Origin: Pedobacter sp. AK013
GTDB taxonomy: Bacteria; Bacteroidota; Bacteroidia; Sphingobacteriales; Sphingobacteriaceae
NCBI RefSeq assembly: GCF_014205835.1
Contig: NZ_JACHCQ010000042.1
Coordinates: 1 to 45,235 of the forward strand
DNA: 45,235 nt
Reading direction: 5' to 3'
Positions within the stretch are counted from its first letter, which is position 1. Every line of letters starts with the position of its first letter. Position numbers and translations under genes: made by a program. The notes beneath the pieces are model-generated. The model was not told the origin of the DNA. It saw only the letters and a list, made by a program, of their open reading frames with translations, and searched no databases. Below are positions 25,823-34,437 of this stretch, one piece after another.

Positions 25823-25930
25823 TTTTATTTTGTGTTTTTTGTATTAATTAAAGACTATGCGGATTTTAGAAAACTGCGGGGTTTAGCATAAAAGATCTTA
25901 AAATAAGTTCAGGACGGGCGATTAAAACAA

Positions 25931-25972
25931 AAAACGGGGCTATCGTAAACCGATGCCCCGTTTTTTTGTTTT
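25931..25972. terminator. Bidirectional terminator downstream of guaB
   Basis: A GC-rich stem ACGGGGC..TCG / CGA..GCCCCGT (25934-25961) is flanked on the left by an A-rich run and on the right by TTTTTTTGTTTT, so it can stop transcription in both directions. The guaB stop codon is 40 bp away. Confidence 0.85.
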
Positions 25973-26009
25973 AAATATCTCGATATTATATTTAACTTAT
26001 GCCGTAACC

Positions 26010-27479
26010 TTATCTGGTGTAATTAGGTGCTTCTTTAGTAATGGTAATATCGTGCGGGTGGCTTTCGCGCATACCAGCAGCGGTAATCTGTACAAACTGC
26101 GCTTCTTGTAAAGCTTCTATAGTTGCCGCTCCACAATAACCCATACTTGCACGTAAGCCACCAATATACTGGTACATTACTTCAGCTAAAGTACCTTTAA
26201 ATGGCACACGCCCAACAATACCTTCTGGAACTAGTTTTTTAATATCATCTTCCACGTCCTGGAAGTAACGGTCTTTAGAGCCTTGCTCCATTGCTTCGAT
26301 TGACCCCATTCCACGGTAAGACTTAAATTTACGTCCTTCGTAAATAATGGTTTCACCTGGCGATTCTTCTACTCCTGCAAATAGCGAACCTGCCATCACT
26401 GTGCTTGCACCCGACGCAATCGCTTTGGCTATGTCGCCGGTGTGTTTAATACCGCCATCAGCAATAACAGGTACACCTGTACCTTTTAAAGCTTTGGCAC
26501 ATTCGTAAACAGCATATAACTGAGGAACGCCAACACCTGCAATAATTCTGGTGGTACAGATAGAACCCGGACCAATACCTACCTTAACGGCATCAGCACC
26601 AGCATCTGCTAAAAATTTCGCAGCAGCACCGGTAGCAATATTACCAACAATCACCTGTAAATCAGGATATTTTGATTTAACTTCCTTTAATTTATCAACT
26701 ACACCTTTGGTATGGCCATGAGCTGTATCGATGGTAATTACATCAACACCAGCGTGAACCAAAGCATCAACACGCTGTAAAGTATCGGCTGTAACCCCAA
26801 CCGCAGCACCTACCCTTAAACGGCCACGCTCATCTTTACAGGCAACAGGATAATTTTTAACTTTAGAAATATCTTTAAAAGTAATTAAACCACTTAAGTA
26901 ACCATCTTTGCTCACTACCGGAAGTTTCTCGATTTTATGGTTCTGAAGAATCTCTTCTGCCTGAACCAAAGTAGTTCCTTCTGGCGCAATGATTAAATTT
27001 TCTTTAGTCATTACCTCAGAAATCGGTCTCTTCATATCCTTTTGGAAACGTAAATCTCTGTTTGTAATAATCCCCACTAGTTTATTATCGCTACTTACAA
27101 CCGGAATACCACCAATTTTATGCTCTTTCATGATCTTGAAAGCATCGGCTACTACAGCTGTTTCCAATAAGGTAACAGGATCCTGGATCATACCGCTTTC
27201 CGAACGCTTAACTTTACGTACTTCCGCAGCTTGTCTGTCTATAGTCATGTTTTTATGTAGCATACCAATACCGCCGTTTTGCGCAATGGCAATGGCTAGT
27301 TCGGCTTCAGTTACAGTATCCATTGCTGCAGAAATCAATGGAACGTTAAGTTTAATTTTTTTTGTTAAAAAAGTGGCTGTATTTACTTCACGGGGCAGAA
27401 TTTCCGAATATGCGGGTACTAAAAGTACATCGTCATACGTTAAACCTGTGGCAATAAATTTTGTGGAATCGAGTTGCAT
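26010..27479 (-). CDS. guaB: Inosine-5'-monophosphate dehydrogenase
   Basis: Catalyses the NAD-dependent oxidation of IMP to XMP, the committed step of GMP synthesis. The ATG at 27479 gives MQLDSTKFIATGLTYDDVLL, the usual N-terminus; the 14 extra codons of a longer frame are leader sequence. Two CBS domains occupy about residues 98-207. The catalytic Cys308 lies in GIGPGSICTTR, and the flap has GRKFKSYRGMGS. The 489 residues are full length. A TATCTTTG box lies 32 bp upstream and a strong terminator follows, so it appears monocistronic. Confidence 0.98.
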   Translation of the reverse strand: MQLDSTKFIATGLTYDDVLLVPAYSEILPREVNTATFLTKKIKLNVPLISAAMDTVTEAELAIAIAQNGGIGMLHKNMTIDRQAAEVRKVKRSESGMIQDPVTLLETAVVADAFKIMKEHKIGGIPVVSSDNKLVGIITNRDLRFQKDMKRPISEVMTKENLIIAPEGTTLVQAEEILQNHKIEKLPVVSKDGYLSGLITFKDISKVKNYPVACKDERGRLRVGAAVGVTADTLQRVDALVHAGVDVITIDTAHGHTKGVVDKLKEVKSKYPDLQVIVGNIATGAAAKFLADAGADAVKVGIGPGSICTTRIIAGVGVPQLYAVYECAKALKGTGVPVIADGGIKHTGDIAKAIASGASTVMAGSLFAGVEESPGETIIYEGRKFKSYRGMGSIEAMEQGSKDRYFQDVEDDIKKLVPEGIVGRVPFKGTLAEVMYQYIGGLRASMGYCGAATIEALQEAQFVQITAAGMRESHPHDITITKEAPNYTR

Positions 27480-27510
27480 AGCAAATAAATTAGGATTATT
27501 ATTTGCCAGG

Positions 27511-27518
27511 CAAAGATA
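27511..27518 (-). promoter_or_regulatory. Candidate -7 box of guaB
   Basis: TATCTTTG on the minus strand matches TAnnTTTG exactly, 31 bp before the ATG. A convincing -33 element was not found at the expected distance. Confidence 0.45.
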
Positions 27519-27706
27519 CAAAAATTAAGGGAAAATAAAAGCATAAAGATAAAAATGCTTAAATATTGAGCTTGCCTGACAATTGCAGCATCGCTAAATT
27601 GACAAGGTTTTCAGGAACTGCTAAGGGCTAATCGCGCTAATTATTTATCGATTTAGTTTGATTAAATTCGAGATTTGTATAAATTCATCGAACCAAATAT
27701 ATAAAC

Positions 27707-28714
27707 ATGATCGATTTTCTTGAAGGAACAAAGGAATGGCTGATTGGCTTTTTCGGCCTATCGGCACTTTTACAGTTGTTGCAAACTAATGATTATAGCC
27801 AGTTTATGAGCTGGAATGGAATTAGTGCACTTATTGGTCCCTTAATTCCTTTTCTATTGGTTTTTGAAATCATTAGAATGGCATTTTACCGCCGTTTTAA
27901 GGTGGTAGATTACCGTATCTCTTTCTTTTCGCTGGTTTTCAACTCCTTTATTGGTCGTATTATTTCAATCGGAATGGTTTCCATCTGCATTGGTTTATTC
28001 GGAAAATATGCCATTTTTAAAACCGAAATTACCTGGTATTGGCTTATTTATGGTTATGTAATATGGGAATTTGGTCATTTCATTTACCATTTTTTAGCAC
28101 ATAAAGTTAGGCTGTTTTGGTGTTTGCACTCTACTCATCATGCACCAGAAACCATGAATCTATCGGTAAATTTTGCTCACTTTTTTCTTGAAGCACCATA
28201 TGCAGACCTGATTAGAACAACAACTTGTATTCTTTTAGGTGTAAGTCCTTCACTCCTCTTTTTAATTATGTTTATTGATGCGGTTTGGGGCTCTTTTATC
28301 CATATTGGAGAAAATATTTCTAAGGATGGCCGTTTCGGTTTTTTAAATAAAATAATCCTTACTCCTTCACATCATCGTGTACACCATGCCAAAAATGCAT
28401 TGTATATGGATACCAACTTCTGCAACCTGTTGCCCATCTGGGACCATATTTTTAAAACCTATCAGGAAGAGGATAAAACGATAAAAATTGAATATGGCAT
28501 TACCAGGGAGATGAAAAAACACAGTTTTTTAGATGCTTATTTCGGCGAAATTATTCTTTTGGCCAAAGATGTTTGGCATGCACCGGGTATTAAAAACAAG
28601 TTTCTATACATTTTTATGCCTCCGGGATGGAGTCACACCAAAGACCATAAAACAGCAAAAATAGTAAGAACAGAATATCTGAAAACCTACAAAACTGAAA
28701 TGGCCACGCCATAA
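27707..28714 (+). CDS. Fatty acid hydroxylase / sterol desaturase superfamily protein
   Basis: Integral-membrane di-iron oxygenase. The three histidine clusters that bind the iron pair are present: H124 and H128 (GHFIYH), H141-H144-H145 (HSTHH) and H222-H223-H226-H227 (HHRVHH). Several hydrophobic segments precede and separate them (about 12-27, 42-60, 73-98 and 175-195). The length (335 residues) is typical. In bacteria such enzymes hydroxylate or desaturate lipids, carotenoids or sphingolipid chains; the substrate here is not evident. It is a single gene. Confidence 0.92.
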   Translation: MIDFLEGTKEWLIGFFGLSALLQLLQTNDYSQFMSWNGISALIGPLIPFLLVFEIIRMAFYRRFKVVDYRISFFSLVFNSFIGRIISIGMVSICIGLFGKYAIFKTEITWYWLIYGYVIWEFGHFIYHFLAHKVRLFWCLHSTHHAPETMNLSVNFAHFFLEAPYADLIRTTTCILLGVSPSLLFLIMFIDAVWGSFIHIGENISKDGRFGFLNKIILTPSHHRVHHAKNALYMDTNFCNLLPIWDHIFKTYQEEDKTIKIEYGITREMKKHSFLDAYFGEIILLAKDVWHAPGIKNKFLYIFMPPGWSHTKDHKTAKIVRTEYLKTYKTEMATP

Positions 28715-28854
28715 ATAAGAAAACAGCAGCAATTTATAAAATTTTGCATGGCCATATAGACTAATTTTAAAGTATATAAAATATGTTGTCAATTAATTGA
28801 TCATATTTCGATGAATCTTTTTAATATTGCACAACCAAAAAACTAATTTTATAA

Positions 28855-30858
28855 ATGCAGAAAAATGCTCTCAAATTTCTGACTTTAATGCTATGCATTG
28901 GAGTTAGAACCCTTTATGCCCAAACTACTCAACCTGTAAAAAGAGAATTCAAGTTTGGTAAAATTGTACCGACAGAATTCGAAGTAAAAGCATCTGGGCC
29001 GGACTCTTCTGCCTCAGCAATTAAACTGTTCGATGTTGGTGACTGTTATTTCGAATACAACTCCACTGGAGGATTTATTTATGTATTTGAACGACATATC
29101 CGTTACAAAATCTTAAACAAAAATGGTTACGATCTGGCTAATTTCCAGGTAGAACTTTACAGAAATGGTAACTCAGCAAAAGAGGATCTCAGTTTTATGG
29201 ATGCTGCAACCTATAATATGGTTGATGGCAAAATGGTTACCAGTAAACTGAATAAGGATGCCAAGTTTACCGAAGAGTTTAACAAAAATTATGTAATCAA
29301 AAAATTTGCATTACCTAATGTTAAAGAGGGATCGATTATCGAGTTTAAATATAAAATTAGATCAGATTTTACATTTACACTCCGCGGGTGGAAATTCCAA
29401 TCAAGTATTCCGACATTATGGTCTGAGTACAACGTTAAAATTCCGGAATACTTTATATACAAAACCAATACGAGTGGATACTACCAAATTGAGCATCCAG
29501 TTCATGAAACTGCAACTGCATCCTATATTCCAGGCTTAAGTTCTAATGCAGCTTACGACAAATATTGCGCGGCAAATGTACCGGCCTTAAAAGAGGAGCC
29601 ATATGTAACTACTATGGATGATTATACCCCTAAAATTGAATTTGAACTTAGGGGCACCCAATTTCCCGGCGCAATGTATCAAGACTTTAATGGCTCGTGG
29701 CCAAAAATCATCAATGGGTTGGCAGAAGACGAAAACTTTGGTGGTTTTATTAACAAAAACAGTTATGCCAAATCTGTACTGCCGGGCATTCTAAAAGGAG
29801 AGAAAGATACCCTTGCTGCAGTGAAACTCATTTTCAACTATGTTAAAAACAACTTAAAATGGAATAAACAATATTCGAAGTATGCTAACGAAACCAATCC
29901 AAAAAGCATTTTCGAAAAGAAAACAGGTTCATCTGCGGATATTAACCTCGCTTTATTGAGTTTATTAAAAGAAGCTAAAATTGAGGCCTTTCCTGTTCTG
30001 ATCAGCACAAGGGAAAATGGCGAACACCCAGGTTATCCGGTTGTATCGGCATTCAATAATGTAATTGGTGTTACACAGATCGGAAATACACTTTATTTCC
30101 TTGATGCTACAGATAGAGATCTTCCCGCAGGCATGTTAGATTATGAAAATCTGAGTCACCAGGGCTTTTACATGGATTTAAAAAGTTTTAATGGAAAGTG
30201 GCTTTCTACAGAACCAAGTGTATCGAGCGAAAAGGTTTTTGTTTACAATATGACGCTTGATAAAGACCATAAATTAACCGGAAAGATTAACCAATATTCA
30301 AAAGGTTATGCAGCGTTAAATCTTCGAAACAAGTATAGAAAAACAAATAACGAGACTGAGTTTATTAAAAATTTCAAAAAAGATAAAGCCGGGCTTGAAA
30401 TCTCGACATATAAGATCGACAATTTGGATAATCTCGACGAGTTATTAACAGAAAATATGGACGTTGTGATTGAAGATAATGTAGAAGAAGCTGGGAATCT
30501 GGTGTATTTTACGCCTCTTCTCTTCGAAAGAACTAAAGAAAATTTATTTAAACTGGAGCAACGAAAATTCCCGGTCGATTTTGCTTATCCATTCAAAGAA
30601 AGCTATCGCATTACAGTGAACTTCCCAGATGATTACGAAATAGACAAACTTCCTAAAGGAGGTATTTACAAACTTCCGGAAGACAACGGAACCTTTACCA
30701 TTAATTATGTGACCGAAGGTAAAACTCTAATGGTGAAAAGTATCATTAATGTAAGTAAATCGCTTTATACGCCTGAAGAATATTTCGATTTAAAAGAATT
30801 ATTTAAAACGGTTGTAGAAAAACAGGCCGAACAGATCGTATTTAAAAAGAAAGTATAA
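28855..30858 (+). CDS. DUF3857 protein with degenerate transglutaminase-like domain
   Basis: Exported 667-residue protein: signal peptide 1-22 (ending LYAQ), DUF3857 domain about 55-220, transglutaminase-like domain about 310-425, and a beta-rich C-terminal domain about 440-660. In the transglutaminase-like part the usual catalytic GdCkD is replaced by GSSAD (Ser360 at the Cys position), and the usual FNH is FNN (Asn402 at the His position), while DATD is kept. Enzyme activity is therefore unlikely. The stop codon overlaps the start of the next DUF3857 gene by one base, so the pair is coupled. Role unknown; an envelope scaffold or partner of the next protein is inferred. Confidence 0.9.
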   Translation: MQKNALKFLTLMLCIGVRTLYAQTTQPVKREFKFGKIVPTEFEVKASGPDSSASAIKLFDVGDCYFEYNSTGGFIYVFERHIRYKILNKNGYDLANFQVELYRNGNSAKEDLSFMDAATYNMVDGKMVTSKLNKDAKFTEEFNKNYVIKKFALPNVKEGSIIEFKYKIRSDFTFTLRGWKFQSSIPTLWSEYNVKIPEYFIYKTNTSGYYQIEHPVHETATASYIPGLSSNAAYDKYCAANVPALKEEPYVTTMDDYTPKIEFELRGTQFPGAMYQDFNGSWPKIINGLAEDENFGGFINKNSYAKSVLPGILKGEKDTLAAVKLIFNYVKNNLKWNKQYSKYANETNPKSIFEKKTGSSADINLALLSLLKEAKIEAFPVLISTRENGEHPGYPVVSAFNNVIGVTQIGNTLYFLDATDRDLPAGMLDYENLSHQGFYMDLKSFNGKWLSTEPSVSSEKVFVYNMTLDKDHKLTGKINQYSKGYAALNLRNKYRKTNNETEFIKNFKKDKAGLEISTYKIDNLDNLDELLTENMDVVIEDNVEEAGNLVYFTPLLFERTKENLFKLEQRKFPVDFAYPFKESYRITVNFPDDYEIDKLPKGGIYKLPEDNGTFTINYVTEGKTLMVKSIINVSKSLYTPEEYFDLKELFKTVVEKQAEQIVFKKKV

Positions 30859-32753
30859 TGAAATACTATTTAAGCTTGGCGCTTGCCCTTGTAAGTATTA
30901 ATAGTGCGTTAGCACAGATGGATTACGATGTAGCAAAGATCCCTGAAAACCTGAAAAAAGATGCTATTGTTGTAATTAGAAACGAAGAATCTTTTTTTGA
31001 TGTTAAGGGTTTAGGTGAGGCAAAAATGGATTATAAAGTGGCGATAACCATTTTAAACAAGGCTGGCGAAGAATATGGTGAAATGGCTAAAGTTTACGAT
31101 AAGTTTAGCAGTATATACAACATTAGGGCTACCCTTTACGATGCAGCAGGAAAAAAAGTAAAAGATTATAAAAGTTCAGACATCAAAGACCAAAGCCTGA
31201 TTTCGGATTTTTCTATCTTCGAAGACAATAGGCTTAAACTCTTGAAATTTGTAAGTATAACTTATCCCTACACAATAGAGTACAGCTATAGTCAGGACTA
31301 TAACGGATTGCTTTCTTTTCCTTCGTGGCACGACCTGAAAGGTTTTGGAGTATCAGTAGAAAAATCGGCTTACACTATCCAGAAGGCAAAAAGCTATAAA
31401 ATGAGGTACATTACGAGTTCGAATTTACAGACCGACTCAGTAATTAATGGAGAAAAGATACAGTACAAATGGAAAAGTGCCAATGTTGCAGCAGTTGCTG
31501 AAGAACCTCTAAGTACAGGTATTGATAACATTTCTGCATGGGTAAAAGCCTCACCTAATCAGTTTGAATATGATGGTTCGACAGGTAATTTCGATAACTG
31601 GAAAAATTTCGGTTCATGGCTTTTCACCTTAAATCAGGGAGGAAATAAACTTCCTGAAACAACCAAATTAATGGTACAGAATTTAATCAAAGATGCCAAG
31701 ACGCCAAAAGAGAAGATCAGAATTTTGTATAACCATTTGCAACAAAACACCCGTTATGTAAGTGTTCAATTGGGCATTGGTGGTTTTAGACCTATTTTAG
31801 CAGAAAAGGTTGCACAGGTAAATTACGGCGATTGTAAAGCGCTTTCTAATTATATGAAGGCCTTACTAAACGAAGCGGGAATTGCCTCAAATTTAATTGT
31901 CATCGGAAATGATATGCCTAGTTTAAACCCGAATTACTCGAGTATGGGGCAGGCAAACCACATGATTTTATGTGTTCCGTTAGCAAAAGATACCACATTT
32001 TTAGAGTGTACCAGCCAATATAAACCAATGGGGTTTATCGGCTATAGCAACTCTGACCGCAATGTATTGATGGTTACTGAAGGTGGAGGGAAAATAGTGC
32101 ATACCCCTGCTTATAATGCCAAAGAAAATTATCAGGTCAGAAAAACCAAAATTACATTAGCTGAAGACGCCACGGCAAGCGCTGAGATAAAATCTACTTA
32201 TGGCAACGCGCAGTTTGAAGAAAATTTTTCGATGACATTGATGGAACCTGTTGATCTCAGAAAAAAAATAATAGAAGAGAGTCCCATTTCAGTGGCTGAG
32301 CTCATTAGCTATAAGTATACACAACCAGATAAAACAGTGCCTGTGCTTACCGAAGAGATTAACTTTAAAACCAATACATTGTTAACCAAAGGTGGAGATA
32401 AACTGTTTTTGGTGGTAAACCAGGTTAACCGCCGTGAGAGCGTTCCACTTAAAGTAGAAGCAAGAAAAACATACTTTGCTGTTCCCTTTAGTTATAATGA
32501 TGATGATGAAATTAGTTATATCTTACCAAAAGGCTATAATGTAGAGTTTATTCCAAAAGATATTGTAATTAACTCTGAGTTTGGATCGTACACAGCGAAA
32601 TTTAGCGTTAAGGATAATATGATTGTTTATAATAGAACACAAACGATGAACGATAAAAAGTATCCACCAGAAAAATATGGTGAATATGTAGACTTTTACA
32701 AAAAGATTTACCAGGCTGATAAACAAAAAGCAGTTTTAGCGAAAACTTTATAA
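30858..32753 (+). CDS. DUF3857 protein with transglutaminase domain (catalytic residues present)
   Basis: Exported 631-residue protein with signal peptide 1-20 (ending ALAQ), DUF3857 domain about 45-215, a transglutaminase-like domain about 270-390 and a C-terminal beta-rich domain. It keeps the catalytic Cys326 in NYGDCKALS and His368 in ANHMI; the third triad position appears to be Glu383 in LECTSQY rather than Asp. It may therefore act as a periplasmic cysteine protease or transglutaminase. It is the paralogue of the preceding gene, and the two are translationally coupled. The small ppnP gene follows 8 bp later. Confidence 0.9.
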   Translation: MKYYLSLALALVSINSALAQMDYDVAKIPENLKKDAIVVIRNEESFFDVKGLGEAKMDYKVAITILNKAGEEYGEMAKVYDKFSSIYNIRATLYDAAGKKVKDYKSSDIKDQSLISDFSIFEDNRLKLLKFVSITYPYTIEYSYSQDYNGLLSFPSWHDLKGFGVSVEKSAYTIQKAKSYKMRYITSSNLQTDSVINGEKIQYKWKSANVAAVAEEPLSTGIDNISAWVKASPNQFEYDGSTGNFDNWKNFGSWLFTLNQGGNKLPETTKLMVQNLIKDAKTPKEKIRILYNHLQQNTRYVSVQLGIGGFRPILAEKVAQVNYGDCKALSNYMKALLNEAGIASNLIVIGNDMPSLNPNYSSMGQANHMILCVPLAKDTTFLECTSQYKPMGFIGYSNSDRNVLMVTEGGGKIVHTPAYNAKENYQVRKTKITLAEDATASAEIKSTYGNAQFEENFSMTLMEPVDLRKKIIEESPISVAELISYKYTQPDKTVPVLTEEINFKTNTLLTKGGDKLFLVVNQVNRRESVPLKVEARKTYFAVPFSYNDDDEISYILPKGYNVEFIPKDIVINSEFGSYTAKFSVKDNMIVYNRTQTMNDKKYPPEKYGEYVDFYKKIYQADKQKAVLAKTL

Positions 32754-32761
32754 ATTAGCAC

Positions 32762-33043
32762 ATGATTACTGAAAACCAATATTTTGATGGCAACGTTAAA
32801 TCGTTAGGCTATGAAACCGCTGAAGGAAAATCGACTATCGGCATTATAAATCCAGGGGAATATACTTTTGGAACTGCTCAGAAAGAAATTATGCATGTTA
32901 TAGAAGGCGAACTAACAGCTCTTTTACCAAATACTATAGATTGGCAAAGCATTAAAGCAGGCAGCACTTTCGAAGTTCCTGCAAATTCATCTTTCAAAGT
33001 AAAAGCTACTGTACAAACGGCATATTTATGCCAGTATAGATAG
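32762..33043 (+). CDS. ppnP: Pyrimidine/purine nucleoside phosphorylase
   Basis: Small cupin-fold enzyme (DUF1255 family, 93 residues) that splits several nucleosides with phosphate to the base and ribose 1-phosphate. Signature stretches are YFDGNVKSLGYE, STIGIINPGEYTFGT, MHVIEGELTALLP and the closing FEVPANSSFKVKA...YLCQY. The full length matches the family. It follows the DUF3857 pair by 8 bp and is probably transcribed with it, though no functional connection is evident. Confidence 0.95.
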   Translation: MITENQYFDGNVKSLGYETAEGKSTIGIINPGEYTFGTAQKEIMHVIEGELTALLPNTIDWQSIKAGSTFEVPANSSFKVKATVQTAYLCQYR

Positions 33044-33052
33044 ATTTATATC

Positions 33053-33149
33053 AAGGTCATCATCTCAACTGAAACGCAGTGGAATGGAGAGATCTATCCC
33101 GATAGATTTCTCGACTTCGTTGCACTCCGCTCGAAATGACGACCTCTAG
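33053..33149. repeat. Intergenic inverted-repeat element (AGGTCATCAT / ATGACGACCT)
   Basis: The outer arms AGGTCATCAT and ATGACGACCT pair with one mismatch. Inner stretches GCAGTGGAATGGAGAGATCT / GATTTCTCGACTTCGTTGCA can fold back on each other, giving a long imperfect hairpin of 97 bp between two convergent genes. Its ends match the short element at 7372-7410. Confidence 0.7.
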
Positions 33150-33153
33150 GCGC

Positions 33154-34437
33154 TTAATTTACACTTATTTTTTTTCCGATCACCACTTCTGTAAAATGAT
33201 CGGTTCTAAGGTATTTATTGGCCAAAACAAGTAATTCTTCGGCAGTTATAGTCTTCACCTTCTCTATATATTTTGTATAGTAATCGTAATCCAAGCCTGC
33301 AAAATAAATGTTCTTGAATTTATCGGCATGAGAAAAAACATTCTCCAAACTGCCCAACATTGATCCGAGCATATAGTTCCGAACCAGGTTCAGTTCTTCT
33401 TCCCCTACTGGTTCATTTTTCAAGATCTCTATCTCTTTATAAATCTCAGTTAAAGCAGCCGAACATACATCAGCACCAACTTCGGTAGCAATAAAAAGAT
33501 AACCTGCCTGCTGCAGCGAAGAAATTCCGGAGCCAATTCCGTAGGTATAACCTTTATCTTCGCGGATGTTGTTCATTAAACGTGAACCAAAATACCCACC
33601 TAAAACAGTATTTAAAATCTGAAGTCCAGAGAAATCCTCATGTTTACGGTTTATGGCCAATTGGCCTATGCGGATAGCTGATTGTAATGCCTCTGGTTTT
33701 TCGGTATAAACAAACTGTTTTGTTGTTAAAGTAAAACTGAAGCTATTCTTTACTGCATCGCTTTTTTCCCAATCACGGCCAAAAGCTTTGTTTAAAAGAT
33801 TAAACCCAGTATCATCAAACTTACCAGATATCACAATGGTACAATTATTAGGAGCATAGGCAGCTTTAAAATAATCAACCAGATCCTCACGTTGCAAGGC
33901 ATCATAATGTTCTGCTTTAATATTTACCCCATAGGCCGTATCGCCAAATAAAGCATGGGCAAATTCCTTTCTCGAAAGGATATCATTTTTCTTCAGGTTT
34001 ACCTGTAACTTTTGTTTTTGATTTTGGATGTAAATATCGAGCTCGTGCTGTGGAAACTGACTTTCAGATAAAACATCTTTCACAATGGGCAATACCGAAT
34101 GTAAATGTTTATTTAAAGTATACAGCGTAACCGATGATTGATCCTGGGCATATTCTGTCTGGAAAAATGCACCATAAAAATCAATTTGTTCAGCTATCTC
34201 TTTTGCCGATAATTTATTCGTTCCGTTATTGATTAATGCGCTTACCGCAATAGCCTGTAATGGTTTTTCGAGTTTCCAGTTTACGTTATCAAAAATAAAT
34301 TCGATACGTACCAGATCCTGTTCTCCAGAGTAAATAGTAAAAACGGGTACACCATTATCTAGGACTTTTTTTTCAGGCTGGATAAAATTTATTGTAGATA
34401 CCTGCTTAAAATCAGGCGCTTGTTGTCTGTTAAGCAT
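33154..34437 (-). CDS. M16 family peptidase homologue, non-catalytic half
   Basis: Insulinase-type (pitrilysin) family protein of 427 residues. It lacks the zinc motif HxxEH in the N-terminal domain but retains the C-terminal features of the partner subunit, notably LGGYFGSRLMNNIREDKGYTYG, where Arg and Tyr contact the substrate. Such proteins pair with an active M16 subunit. The gene overlaps the active subunit gene by 8 bp and follows it, which fits a heterodimer in the style of the mitochondrial processing peptidase. Confidence 0.92.
   Translation of the reverse strand: MLNRQQAPDFKQVSTINFIQPEKKVLDNGVPVFTIYSGEQDLVRIEFIFDNVNWKLEKPLQAIAVSALINNGTNKLSAKEIAEQIDFYGAFFQTEYAQDQSSVTLYTLNKHLHSVLPIVKDVLSESQFPQHELDIYIQNQKQKLQVNLKKNDILSRKEFAHALFGDTAYGVNIKAEHYDALQREDLVDYFKAAYAPNNCTIVISGKFDDTGFNLLNKAFGRDWEKSDAVKNSFSFTLTTKQFVYTEKPEALQSAIRIGQLAINRKHEDFSGLQILNTVLGGYFGSRLMNNIREDKGYTYGIGSGISSLQQAGYLFIATEVGADVCSAALTEIYKEIEILKNEPVGEEELNLVRNYMLGSMLGSLENVFSHADKFKNIYFAGLDYDYYTKYIEKVKTITAEELLVLANKYLRTDHFTEVVIGKKISVN

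Larger units (their letters stand above)
25644..26009. other. Intergenic region TonB receptor / guaB 3' end
   Basis: Contains the receptor promoter (25793-25822), its long leader, and the bidirectional terminator (25931-25972) at the end of guaB. Nothing else is recognised. Confidence 0.6.
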
